A DNA stretch of 64,000 nucleotides from JAMZMI01 sp049115715 (GTDB lineage: Bacteria; Bacteroidota; Bacteroidia; Cytophagales; Cyclobacteriaceae): the NCBI GenBank assembly GCA_049115715.1, contig JAGDZQ010000022.1, forward strand, positions 122,654 through 186,653, given 5' to 3'. The position numbers were made by a program, and so were the translations under genes. Position 1 is the stretch's first letter, and each line of letters opens with the position of its first letter. Positions 27,201 through 34,400 of the stretch are shown here, one piece after another. The notes below the pieces were generated by a model. The model did no database searches. It was not told the origin of the DNA and saw nothing but the letters and a program-made list of their open reading frames with translations.

Positions 27201-28081
27201 AGAATAATTGATTTTGTTCCAGACTCAGTTATAATCTCTAAATCATCTTCTGAAATAATACTATCTCTTTCAAGAATTACTTCATTTCTATCAATTGATA
27301 CAACTTCTCCAGTATCCTCATCAACAAAATCTTCCGTCCAGGTTCTAAGAACTCTCGCTGCAAGTCTTCTGCCTACAACCTTCTTTAACTCTTTCGTTGT
27401 AGCCTCAATTTCTTCAGACAGACCAAATAAATCTAAGATTTCTTTATCAGAACCATACCCAATAGATCTCAAAAGAGTTGTAATAGGGAATTTCTTTTTC
27501 CTGTCAATATAGGCATACATGACGTTGTTAACGTCAGTAGCAAATTCGATCCAAGAACCTTTGAAAGGAATAATTCTAGCACTATAAAGTAAAGTCCCGT
27601 TGGTATGCTTGCTCTGAGCAAAGAAAACACCTGGGGACCTATGCAACTGTGATACAATTACTCTCTCAGCTCCATTGATAACAAAAGACCCCTTGGCTGT
27701 CATGTAAGGAATGTTTCCTAAGAAAACCTCCTGTTCCATGGTCTCGAAATCTTCATTCTCCTCGTCATTACAAAGCAATCTAAGCTTAGCTTTTAGAGGA
27801 ACTGAGTATGTCAACCCACGTTCTACACTCTCATCTACAGAGTATTTTGGAGGATCAACTGTGTAATCAACAAATTCTAGAACGAAATTGTCTCTGGAAT
27901 CGGAGATTGGAAAGTTCTCCATGAAAACCTTATATAGTCCTTCATCTCTTCTTTTATCAGAAGGAGTATCCAGCTGAAAGAAGTCTTGAAAAGACTTTAG
28001 TTGAAGATCCAGAAAATCGGGATAGTCAATTACTGATTTTATTGACGAGAAATTAATTCTCTCAGATTTAGTTATAGCCAA
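24212..28081 (-). CDS. rpoB: RNA polymerase beta subunit, apparent TTG start
   Basis: Catalytic-core subunit of RNA polymerase and target of rifampicin. The protein is 1289 aa. The rifampicin region reads [20 protein letters not shown] then [20 protein letters not shown], with the usual sensitive residues. C-terminal markers are [14 protein letters not shown] and [20 protein letters not shown]. The first codon is TTG (28081): the frame has a stop 24 bases upstream and no ATG before the family N-terminus ([20 protein letters not shown]). A large hairpin precedes the gene. Confidence 0.97.
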   Translation of the reverse strand: [1289 protein letters not shown]

Positions 28082-28144
28082 AGCTTTATCTGTTTTAGTT
28101 CAAAAATGATCAAGAAAGCTGTGAAGTGTACAAACAGGAAAAGA

Positions 28145-28182
28145 CCTGATCCCTTTTCCGAAAATTTCGGAAGGGAGCCAGG
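28145..28182 (-). terminator. Attenuator-like hairpin between rplL and rpoB
   Basis: CCTG (28145-28148) pairs with CAGG (28179-28182), TCCCTT (28150-28155) with AAGGGA (28171-28176), and CCGAAA (28158-28163) with TTTCGG (28165-28170): about 16 pairs in one interrupted stem. On the minus strand it is followed by TCTTTTCC. The position matches the E. coli rplL-rpoB attenuator, which lets only part of the transcripts continue into rpoBC. Confidence 0.7.
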
Positions 28183-28207
28183 CCTACCTTTGTTGATTTA
28201 AAATAAA

Positions 28208-28591
28208 TTATTTCAACTCAACTTCGGCACCTGCTTCTTCAAGCTGCTTTTTAAGCGCCTCTGCTTCGTCTTTTGCTACTCCTTCTTTCACTGTACTAGG
28301 TGCTCCGTCTACCATTTCTTTAGCTTCTTTCAAGCCAAGACCTGTTAGTTCTTTCACTAGTTTTACGACAGCTAATTTAGCTCCACCTGGTGCTTTCAAA
28401 ACAACATCAAATGCTGATTTTTCTTCAGCAGCGTCTCCACCACCTTCAGCACCGCCACCACCAGCTACCATTACAGCTCCAGCTGCAGCAGGTTCGATAC
28501 CATACTCGTCTTTTAAAATAGTAGCTAATTCATTAACCTCTTTAACTGAAAGGTTTACTAGCTGCTCTGCGAAATCTTTTAAATCTGCCAT
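28208..28591 (-). CDS. rplL: 50S ribosomal protein L7/L12
   Basis: Flexible stalk protein that recruits translational GTPases. The protein is 127 aa: an N-terminal dimerisation domain (1-35), an Ala/Gly hinge with VMVAGGGGAEGGGDAAEEKS, and a C-terminal domain with KLAVVKLVKELTGLGLKEAK. It lies 32 bp after rplJ and is followed by the attenuator-like hairpin. Confidence 0.98.
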   Translation of the reverse strand: MADLKDFAEQLVNLSVKEVNELATILKDEYGIEPAAAGAVMVAGGGGAEGGGDAAEEKSAFDVVLKAPGGAKLAVVKLVKELTGLGLKEAKEMVDGAPSTVKEGVAKDEAEALKKQLEEAGAEVELK

Positions 28592-28623
28592 TTTTAATTA
28601 AGTAATTAATTCTGTTAATAATC

Positions 28624-29151
28624 TTATTCTCTTTCTGAAAGTGTTTTCACAATTCCTGCCAACTTATGCTCTCCACTTTGAAGAGCCGCGATAACATTCT
28701 TAGCAGGTGATTGCAATAAGTTGATAATCTCACCAACAAGTTCTTGTTTAGACTTAAGCTTACTAAGCATGTCTAAATGTTCCTCGCCGATGAATATATC
28801 TGATTCTATGGAAGCCGCTTTAAAAGCAGGTCGGTCTTGAGGATCTTGTTTTTTGTAACCCTTAATAACCTCTGCCGGCACTTTGGCGTTCTCGTTTACG
28901 AACATCACGCCAGAAAAACCTTTCAAGATTTCATCCATTGATGAATAATCTGATTCTAAGTTTTCCAATGCCTTTTTAATCAAGGTGTTTTTAACCACCT
29001 TATATTCTACACCTTCTTTAAAACAAGCTTCTCTGAAGCTGTTAATCTCAGCTACTGTAAGCCCTGAAGTATCTGTAATGTAGAAATGATCTGTTTGCTG
29101 AAATTTTTCAGTCAAATCAGCTATGAGTTGTGCTTTATCTTCTCTAGTCAT
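28624..29151 (-). CDS. rplJ: 50S ribosomal protein L10
   Basis: Anchors the L7/L12 stalk and is the classical autoregulator of rplJL. The protein is 175 aa with REDKAQLIADLTEKFQQTDH, YKVVKNTLIKKALENLE and a C-terminal L12-binding helix. It lies 3 bp after rplA and 32 bp before rplL. Confidence 0.97.
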   Translation of the reverse strand: MTREDKAQLIADLTEKFQQTDHFYITDTSGLTVAEINSFREACFKEGVEYKVVKNTLIKKALENLESDYSSMDEILKGFSGVMFVNENAKVPAEVIKGYKKQDPQDRPAFKAASIESDIFIGEEHLDMLSKLKSKQELVGEIINLLQSPAKNVIAALQSGEHKLAGIVKTLSERE

Positions 29152-29154
29152 GAT

Positions 29155-29853
29155 TTATAATCCTGCTATTGTACTCTGATCTAATGCAATACCCTTGCTC
29201 ATTGTACTTGACAGGGTAATAGACTTAAAGTAAGTTCCCTTTGCTGATGATGGCTTTAATTTTGAAACTGTCAAAATCATCTCAGCAACATTATCTTTTA
29301 TTTTGTCAGCATCAAAAGACACTTTTCCTACGCTGGTGTGAATGATTCCTGTCTTGTCAACTTTAAAATCAATTTTACCAGCCTTGACCTCAGTTACCGC
29401 CTTGGCAATATCCATTGTTACAGTACCTGATTTAGGATTAGGCATCAGTCCTCTTGGTCCCAAAACTCTTCCCAATCGACCAACTTTAGCCATTACAGTA
29501 GGCATGGTAATGATTACATCTATATCAGTCCAACCTCCCTCAATCTTTGTGATGTATTCATCCAATCCAACGTGATCAGCTCCTGCCGCTTTCGCTTCCT
29601 CTTCTTTATCTGGAGTACATAGCACTAGCACTGTCACTTCTTTGCCAATTCCATGTGGTAATGCAACCACACCTCTAACCATTTGATCCGCTTTTCTAGG
29701 ATCTACACCTAAGCGTATATCTACATCAATAGATGAATCAAATTTGGCAAATGTAATTTCCTTTACAAGCTTAGATGCTTCTTCAAGAGAGTACTGTTTC
29801 TCTGAATCAACTAACTCGTTTACTTTCTTTTGGTTTTTAGTCAACTTTCCCAT
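29155..29853 (-). CDS. rplA: 50S ribosomal protein L1
   Basis: Mobile L1-stalk protein that binds 23S rRNA and E-site tRNA, and autoregulates in E. coli. The protein is 232 aa from ATG 29853 (MGKLTKNQKKVNELVDSEKQ). It contains VDIRLGVDPRKADQMVRGVV and GRLGRVLGPRGLMPNPKSGT. The frame opens 21 bp upstream, inside the rplK-rplA junction; ATG 29853 is the family start and lies 11 bp after the rplK stop. Confidence 0.97.
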   Translation of the reverse strand: MGKLTKNQKKVNELVDSEKQYSLEEASKLVKEITFAKFDSSIDVDIRLGVDPRKADQMVRGVVALPHGIGKEVTVLVLCTPDKEEEAKAAGADHVGLDEYITKIEGGWTDIDVIITMPTVMAKVGRLGRVLGPRGLMPNPKSGTVTMDIAKAVTEVKAGKIDFKVDKTGIIHTSVGKVSFDADKIKDNVAEMILTVSKLKPSSAKGTYFKSITLSSTMSKGIALDQSTIAGL

Positions 29854-29864
29854 TTGTAATGATT

Positions 29865-30305
29865 TTAAGCCCAAGGAGCGTTACCCGAAATTTTCACACC
29901 CATGCTTCTTGCAGTACCAGCAACCTGTTTCATTGCAGATTCTACTTTAAAAGCATTTAAATCTGGCATTTTTGTCTCCGCTATTTCCTTGACCTGATCC
30001 CAAGAAATTGATCCTACCTTAATTCTATTCGATTCGGCTGATCCTTTTTTCAACTTCGCTGCTTGCATGATCATTACCGCAGCTGGAGGAGTCTTAATTA
30101 CAAAATCAAAAGACTTGTCTGCATATATCGTTATCAATACCGGCAACACTTGTCCTTGCTTATCTTGAGTTCTTGCATTGAACTGCTTGCAAAACTCCAT
30201 AATGTTCAATCCCTTGGAACCTAATGCGGGTCCTACGGGAGGAGATGGGTTTGCTTGCCCACCTTTCACCTGAAGTTTCAAATAACCTGAAATCTCTTTT
30301 GCCAT
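29865..30305 (-). CDS. rplK: 50S ribosomal protein L11
   Basis: GTPase-centre protein needed for stringent-factor activation. The protein is 146 aa with LQVKGGQANPSPPVGPALGS, GLNIMEFCKQFNARTQ and FVIKTPPAAVMIMQAAKLKK. It lies 4 bp after nusG. Confidence 0.97.
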   Translation of the reverse strand: MAKEISGYLKLQVKGGQANPSPPVGPALGSKGLNIMEFCKQFNARTQDKQGQVLPVLITIYADKSFDFVIKTPPAAVMIMQAAKLKKGSAESNRIKVGSISWDQVKEIAETKMPDLNAFKVESAMKQVAGTARSMGVKISGNAPWA

Positions 30306-30309
30306 TTGA

Positions 30310-30876
30310 TTAGTCTTGTTTTTCCACCTGCATGTAGTTAAGTTCTACAGGGGTATTTCTTCCAAATATTTTTACTGTAACATTTAACTTTTTACGATCC
30401 TCGAAAACCTCCTCGACAGTACCGGTAAACCCGCTGAATGGACCATCCATTACTTTCACAGATTCGCCTATAATAAACGGTGTATCAAGTTTCTCTTCAT
30501 ACTCCTCAACTTCGTCGACTCGACCTAGAATCCTGTTGACCTCACTTTGTCTTAATGGAACTGGGTCTTTGGAAGCACTTGTAGACCCTTCACCAAGAAA
30601 GCCAATTACGTTAGGTATCAACTCCTTATTCGTAATCATATGCTGAATCTCTCCATTTGAGAAATCAGCTTGGATTAATATATATCCAGGAAAGAAATTA
30701 CGTTCTCTAACGCGCTTCTTCCCATTACGCATTTCATAAACTTTTTCAGATGGAATAAGTACTTGTGGAACTATTGATTCAAGCTCTTGACGAGTAATTT
30801 CCGAATCTAGAGCCTCCTTCACTTTGCGTTCTTTCCCACTAACGGCTCTCACCACATACCACTTCAATTCACCCAT
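30310..30876 (-). CDS. nusG: Transcription elongation and antitermination factor NusG
   Basis: Binds the RNA polymerase clamp and links it to S10 or Rho. The protein is 188 aa. The NGN domain (about 1-115) starts ELKWYVVRAVSGKERKVKEA and has FFPGYILIQADF. The C-terminal KOW domain is at VKVMDGPFSGFTGTVEEVFE. It lies 1 bp after secE, the classical arrangement. Confidence 0.97.
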   Translation of the reverse strand: MGELKWYVVRAVSGKERKVKEALDSEITRQELESIVPQVLIPSEKVYEMRNGKKRVRERNFFPGYILIQADFSNGEIQHMITNKELIPNVIGFLGEGSTSASKDPVPLRQSEVNRILGRVDEVEEYEEKLDTPFIIGESVKVMDGPFSGFTGTVEEVFEDRKKLNVTVKIFGRNTPVELNYMQVEKQD

Positions 30877-30877
30877 C

Positions 30878-31069
30878 TCAAAATTCTTTATAGAACCACT
30901 TCATAGCATTTTCGAAACCCAGATCAAAAACACCAATCATAAGCGCGAAAATTAAAGAAGCAACTAAAACCAAAATACTGCTATTCTGAAGCTCTGATAC
31001 TTTAGGCCAAGTTACTTTATGCAACAGCTCATCGTATGCTTCTTTAAAAAATGTAATAACCTTGTTCAT
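30878..31069 (-). CDS. secE: Preprotein translocase subunit SecE
   Basis: Clamp of the SecY channel in the inner membrane. The protein is 63 aa, the short single-span type: an amphipathic helix with ELLHKVTWPKVSELQNSSIL, then one membrane span at about residues 30-50. It lies 14 bp after tRNA-Trp and 1 bp before nusG. Confidence 0.95.
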   Translation of the reverse strand: MNKVITFFKEAYDELLHKVTWPKVSELQNSSILVLVASLIFALMIGVFDLGFENAMKWFYKEF

Positions 31070-31083
31070 AGTTACTTAAGTTG

Positions 31084-31156
31084 CACGGGAGGAGGGACTC
31101 GAACCCCCAACCAATGGTTTTGGAGACCACTACTCTACCAATTGAGCCACACCCGT
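31084..31156 (-). tRNA. tRNA-Trp (CCA)
   Basis: A 73-nt cloverleaf. Anticodon loop CTCCAAA gives anticodon CCA. The T-arm GGGGG-TTCGAGT-CCCTC is clear, and the discriminator is G. The acceptor stem ACGGGTG/CTCCCGT has a T-T mismatch at pair 6-67. The 3' CCA is not encoded. It is placed between tuf and secE and has its own promoter-like element. Confidence 0.95.
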
Positions 31157-31183
31157 AAAAAGCTTGCAGCCCGAAAAGGACTG

Positions 31184-31215
31184 CAAAACTAGATGAATTA
31201 GTATTTATAAACAAA
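31184..31215 (-). promoter_or_regulatory. Promoter of tRNA-Trp-secE-nusG-rplKAJL-rpoBC
   Basis: The minus strand has TAGTTTTG (31191-31184) as the -7 box and TTTG (plus-strand CAAA, 31212-31215) as the -33 box with a 20-bp spacer, matching the Bacteroidota consensus. The -33 box touches the tuf terminator stem. Confidence 0.7.
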
Positions 31216-31242
31216 TGCGGTCAAAATTTTATTTCGACCGCA
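31215..31242 (-). terminator. Intrinsic terminator of tuf
   Basis: ATGCGGTC (31215-31222) pairs perfectly with GACCGCAT (31235-31242) around a 12-base A/T loop, 20 bp after the tuf stop. The minus strand continues TTTGTTTATAAAT. The T-tract overlaps the -33 element of the next promoter. Confidence 0.75.
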
Positions 31243-31261
31243 TCGCTTACTTTAATTAGTA

Positions 31262-32449
31262 TTAGTCAAGAATTTCTGTAACCTGACCAGATCCAACAGT
31301 TCTTCCGCCTTCTCTAATCGCGAAACGCAATCCTTTTTCTAGTGCAATTTTATTGTGAAGTGTAACTTCAATAGTTACGTTATCTCCTGGCATTACCATT
31401 TCAATAGTCTCTGGAAGTTTGATCTCTCCAGTAACATCTGTAGTTCTAACATAGAACTGAGGACGATACTTGTTAAAGAAAGGAGTGTGACGTCCACCTT
31501 CTTCTTTTGAAAGAACGTATACTTCAGCTTTGAAATGTGCGTGAGGATTAACTGATCCTGGCTTACAAATAATCATTCCTCTTTTAATATCGGTTTTCTC
31601 GATACCTCTAAGAAGAAGACCTACATTGTCTCCAGCTTCACCTCTATCCAATATTTTTCTGAACATCTCAACCCCTGTTACAGTAGATTTAAGATCTTCA
31701 GCTCCCATTCCAATGATATCAACAGCATCACCAGTGTTAGTAACTCCTCTTTCGATTCGACCAGTAGCAACTGTTCCACGCCCAGTGATAGAGAAAACAT
31801 CCTCTACTGGCATTAAGAAATCTTTATCAATTGCTCTTTCTGGAAGCGGAATATGCTCATCAACAGCAGTCATCAGTTCTTCAACTTTAGCTACCCATGA
31901 AGCTTCACCATTCAATGCACCAAGAGCAGACCCTTGAATAACAGGGATATCATCACCTGGGAAATCATAATCAGAAAGTAATTCTCTGATTTCCATTTCA
32001 ACTAGCTCTAAAAGCTCAGGATCATCAACCAAATCTACTTTGTTCATAAAAACGACCAAAGCTGGAACACCTACTTGACGAGAAAGAAGAATGTGCTCTC
32101 TTGTTTGTGGCATAGGACCATCTGTTGCTGCTACGACTATAATAGCTCCATCCATCTGAGCTGCTCCAGTAACCATATTCTTTACGTAATCCGCGTGACC
32201 AGGACAGTCAACGTGTGCGTAATGACGATTATCAGTCTGATACTCAATGTGAGATGTATTAATTGTAATACCTCTTTCTTTTTCTTCAGGTGCATTATCA
32301 ATTGAAGAAAAGTCTTTTTGTTCTGCCAATCCTTTTCCTGCAAGTACAGATGAAATAGCAGCAGTCAATGTCGTTTTACCATGATCAACGTGACCAATGG
32401 TACCGATATTAACGTGTGGTTTTGAACGATCAAAGGTTTCTTTAGCCAT
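31262..32449 (-). CDS. tuf: Elongation factor Tu
   Basis: GTPase that delivers aminoacyl-tRNA to the ribosome. The protein is 395 aa. G motifs: GHVDHGKTTL (near 19), GITINTSHIEY, DCPGHADYVKNMVTGAAQMD, and NKVD. Domains 2 and 3 follow, with GRGTVATGRIERG and the C-terminal GLRFAIREGGRTVGSGQVTE. Only one tuf copy is seen in the window. It follows three tRNA genes and ends in its own terminator. Confidence 0.98.
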   Translation of the reverse strand: MAKETFDRSKPHVNIGTIGHVDHGKTTLTAAISSVLAGKGLAEQKDFSSIDNAPEEKERGITINTSHIEYQTDNRHYAHVDCPGHADYVKNMVTGAAQMDGAIIVVAATDGPMPQTREHILLSRQVGVPALVVFMNKVDLVDDPELLELVEMEIRELLSDYDFPGDDIPVIQGSALGALNGEASWVAKVEELMTAVDEHIPLPERAIDKDFLMPVEDVFSITGRGTVATGRIERGVTNTGDAVDIIGMGAEDLKSTVTGVEMFRKILDRGEAGDNVGLLLRGIEKTDIKRGMIICKPGSVNPHAHFKAEVYVLSKEEGGRHTPFFNKYRPQFYVRTTDVTGEIKLPETIEMVMPGDNVTIEVTLHNKIALEKGLRFAIREGGRTVGSGQVTEILD

Positions 32450-32536
32450 GTTTGAAAATCCTCGGTTTAAATCTTAAAAATTATAAATCAGTTTAAAATA
32501 AATACTCTTCTTTAAGCGGACACTTACAACTTTATG

Positions 32537-32608
32537 AGCCAATGAGGGGATTTGAACCCCTGACCTCTTCCTTACCAAGGAAACGCTCTACCCCTGAGCT
32601 ACATCGGC
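32537..32608 (-). tRNA. tRNA-Thr (GGT)
   Basis: A 72-nt cloverleaf. Acceptor GCCGATG/CATTGGC with one G-T pair, anticodon loop TTGGTAA giving anticodon GGT, T-loop TTCAAAT, discriminator T. It is the third tRNA of the Tyr-Gly-Thr series before tuf, the arrangement also known from E. coli tufB. Confidence 0.97.
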
Positions 32609-32679
32609 TGCTGGGTAGGATAACTTAGTGGATCAAATTCCATTAGATACTGCTAATGAAACTAGTGCAAATTAAAAAG

Positions 32680-32752
32680 AGCGGGTGACCAGGTTCGAAC
32701 CGGCGACCTACAGCTTGGAAGGCTGTCGCTCTACCAACTGAGCTACACCCGC
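32680..32752 (-). tRNA. tRNA-Gly (TCC)
   Basis: A 73-nt cloverleaf. Acceptor GCGGGTG/CACCCGC is fully paired, anticodon loop CTTCCAA gives anticodon TCC, T-loop TTCGAAC, discriminator T. The 3' CCA is not encoded. Confidence 0.97.
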
Positions 32753-32815
32753 TTATTTCCGCTTTGCAGATAATCAAATATGACTCTACCAAATAAGTCA
32801 CATCCACATAAAACG

Positions 32816-32898
32816 TGGGGGAAGAAGGATTCGAACCTTCGAAGACATAAGTCAACGGATTTACAGTCCGTCCCAGTTGGCCGCTTTGGTATTCCCCC
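32816..32898 (-). tRNA. tRNA-Tyr (GTA)
   Basis: An 83-nt type II tRNA with a long variable arm. Acceptor GGGGGAA/TTCCCCC, anticodon loop CTGTAAA giving anticodon GTA, T-loop TTCGAAT, discriminator A. It is first in the tRNA-tuf transcript. Confidence 0.97.
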
Positions 32899-32965
32899 AA
32901 ATAATTATCCTAAAAAAGTATCAATGTACGTCCCTTTTTTCGAGCTCTCTCAGAAAAAGGGATTG

Positions 32966-32996
32966 CAAAATTATACCGTTTTTTATTTTAATCAAA
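32966..32996 (-). promoter_or_regulatory. Promoter of the tRNA-Tyr-Gly-Thr-tuf operon
   Basis: The minus strand has TTTG (plus-strand CAAA, 32993-32996), a 19-bp spacer, then TAATTTTG (32973-32966). This is an exact Bacteroidota housekeeping promoter, about 60 bp before tRNA-Tyr. The rest of 32899-33126 is AT-rich and holds the divergent start region of the biotin-carrier gene; nothing else was recognised there. Confidence 0.75.
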
Positions 32997-33126
32997 TTTT
33001 TACTCACAATTATCTAAGAGATATTTCAAGTTGAGTAATTATTCTTTTTAGAGCATAACGTTATTAACAAAAGACATTCTTACTTTTTTTCGCTAAAATA
33101 GTGTTCAGAAACACCCCAAAGCACAT

Positions 33127-33621
33127 ATGAAAACTAAAATCATTGTCAATTCTAATCATGAACTAAGCCTGGAAGAAAAACAGGGTAAAATCATTCTTAA
33201 TGACAAAAATCAGGATTTCGACTTAAAACAGCTCGACTCCAATCGATTTTCTCTTAAAAAAACCAACAAAACTTATGATATAGATTTTATTAAAGATCAA
33301 AATGGCATTCTAGAATTTAGAATTGATGGAGTAGATGTAAAGGCTGAAGTTCTCGATCACCAAAAACAAATTCTTCAGCAACTAGGAATAGCTAACCTAG
33401 CTGATGAATCGATTTCCGAAATCAAATCCCCTATGCCTGGCACCATACTAGAGATATTATGCAAATCTGGGGATCAGGTGGATAAAGGAGAACCCCTTAT
33501 AATACTTGAGGCAATGAAAATGGAAAACGTCATCAAGTCTCCTTCCTCAGGAACCATCTCCAAAATATGTGTTGATTTGGGAGAGAATGTAGAAAAAAAC
33601 CAATCTCTAATAGTATTTTAA
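33127..33621 (+). CDS. Biotin carboxyl carrier-type protein (biotin/lipoyl attachment domain)
   Basis: Carries covalently bound biotin as mobile carboxyl carrier of a biotin-dependent carboxylase. The protein is 164 aa. The N-terminal half (1-95) is not conserved enough to name; the C-terminal barrel (about 97-164) starts IKSPMPGTILEI and has EAMKMEN with Lys131 as the biotinylation site. No carboxylase subunit is adjacent. The biotin ligase gene birA lies 5 kb away. It could serve a propionyl/methylcrotonyl-CoA carboxylase or acetyl-CoA carboxylase; the second half alone does not decide. Confidence 0.88.
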   Translation: MKTKIIVNSNHELSLEEKQGKIILNDKNQDFDLKQLDSNRFSLKKTNKTYDIDFIKDQNGILEFRIDGVDVKAEVLDHQKQILQQLGIANLADESISEIKSPMPGTILEILCKSGDQVDKGEPLIILEAMKMENVIKSPSSGTISKICVDLGENVEKNQSLIVF

Positions 33622-33651
33622 ATAAGATCGTGTTGTAATGCTCAAACTTTA

Positions 33652-33659
33652 TATTTTTG
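33652..33659 (+). promoter_or_regulatory. Candidate -7 box for pyrH-frr
   Basis: TATTTTTG lies 33 bp before the pyrH ATG and fits TAnnTTTG. The nearest TTG upstream (33633-33635) leaves a spacer of only 16 bp, so the match is partial. Confidence 0.4.
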
Positions 33660-33691
33660 GGGAATTTTTAAACACCTCAGAATAGCATTTA

Positions 33692-34396
33692 ATGAAATAC
33701 AAAAGGATTCTTCTTAAACTCAGTGGGGAAGCACTTATGGGAGATAGGCAACATGGAATCGATCCTGATCGATTAGCTCAATATGCCGAAGAGATTAAAA
33801 AAGTAAAGGATAAGGGTCTTGAACTTGCTATCGTCATTGGTGGTGGCAATATTTTCAGAGGTGTAGATGGTGAAAAATCTGGTATTGATCGTGTACAAGG
33901 AGATTATATGGGCATGCTTGCTACTGTAATAAATGCAATGGCTCTCCAAAGTTCACTTGAGAAGCATGGAATGTATACTCGACTAATGGCTGGATTGAAG
34001 ATGGAGCAAGTCTGTGAACCTTTCATCAGAAGACGTGCCATACGACATCTTGAAAAAGGGCGTATTGTGATTTTTGGTGCTGGAATTGGGAACCCGTATT
34101 TCACAACAGACTCAACTGCAAGCCTTAGGGCTATTGAGGTGGAGGCAGATGTAGTATTGAAGGGGACTCGGGTAGATGGAGTATATACAGCAGATCCTGA
34201 AAAAGACCCTGACGCTACTAAGTACTCTAATGTGTCTTTTCAAGAAGTCTACGAGAAGGGTTTAAACGTTATGGACATGACTGCTTTCACATTGTGTCAG
34301 GAAAACAATTTACCAATCATTGTTTTTGACATGAATAAGCCTGGAAACTTAGAAAATATCATTGAAGGTCAGGAAATTGGAACTTTAATCAATTAA
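33692..34396 (+). CDS. pyrH: Uridylate kinase (UMP kinase)
   Basis: Phosphorylates UMP to UDP in pyrimidine synthesis. The protein is 234 aa of the bacterial amino-acid-kinase fold type. It has RILLKLSGEALMG, IVIGGGNIFRG, GMLATVINAMALQ, GAGIGNPYFTTDSTASLRA and GVYTADPEKDPDA. Length matches the family. It is 4 bp before frr, the standard bacterial pair. Confidence 0.97.
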   Translation: MKYKRILLKLSGEALMGDRQHGIDPDRLAQYAEEIKKVKDKGLELAIVIGGGNIFRGVDGEKSGIDRVQGDYMGMLATVINAMALQSSLEKHGMYTRLMAGLKMEQVCEPFIRRRAIRHLEKGRIVIFGAGIGNPYFTTDSTASLRAIEVEADVVLKGTRVDGVYTADPEKDPDATKYSNVSFQEVYEKGLNVMDMTAFTLCQENNLPIIVFDMNKPGNLENIIEGQEIGTLIN

Positions 34397-34400
34397 AAAG

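Noticed and set aside
32643..32900. Open frame of 85 residues on the minus strand
   Set aside because: It runs through tRNA-Gly and tRNA-Tyr and is a by-product of the tRNA sequences.
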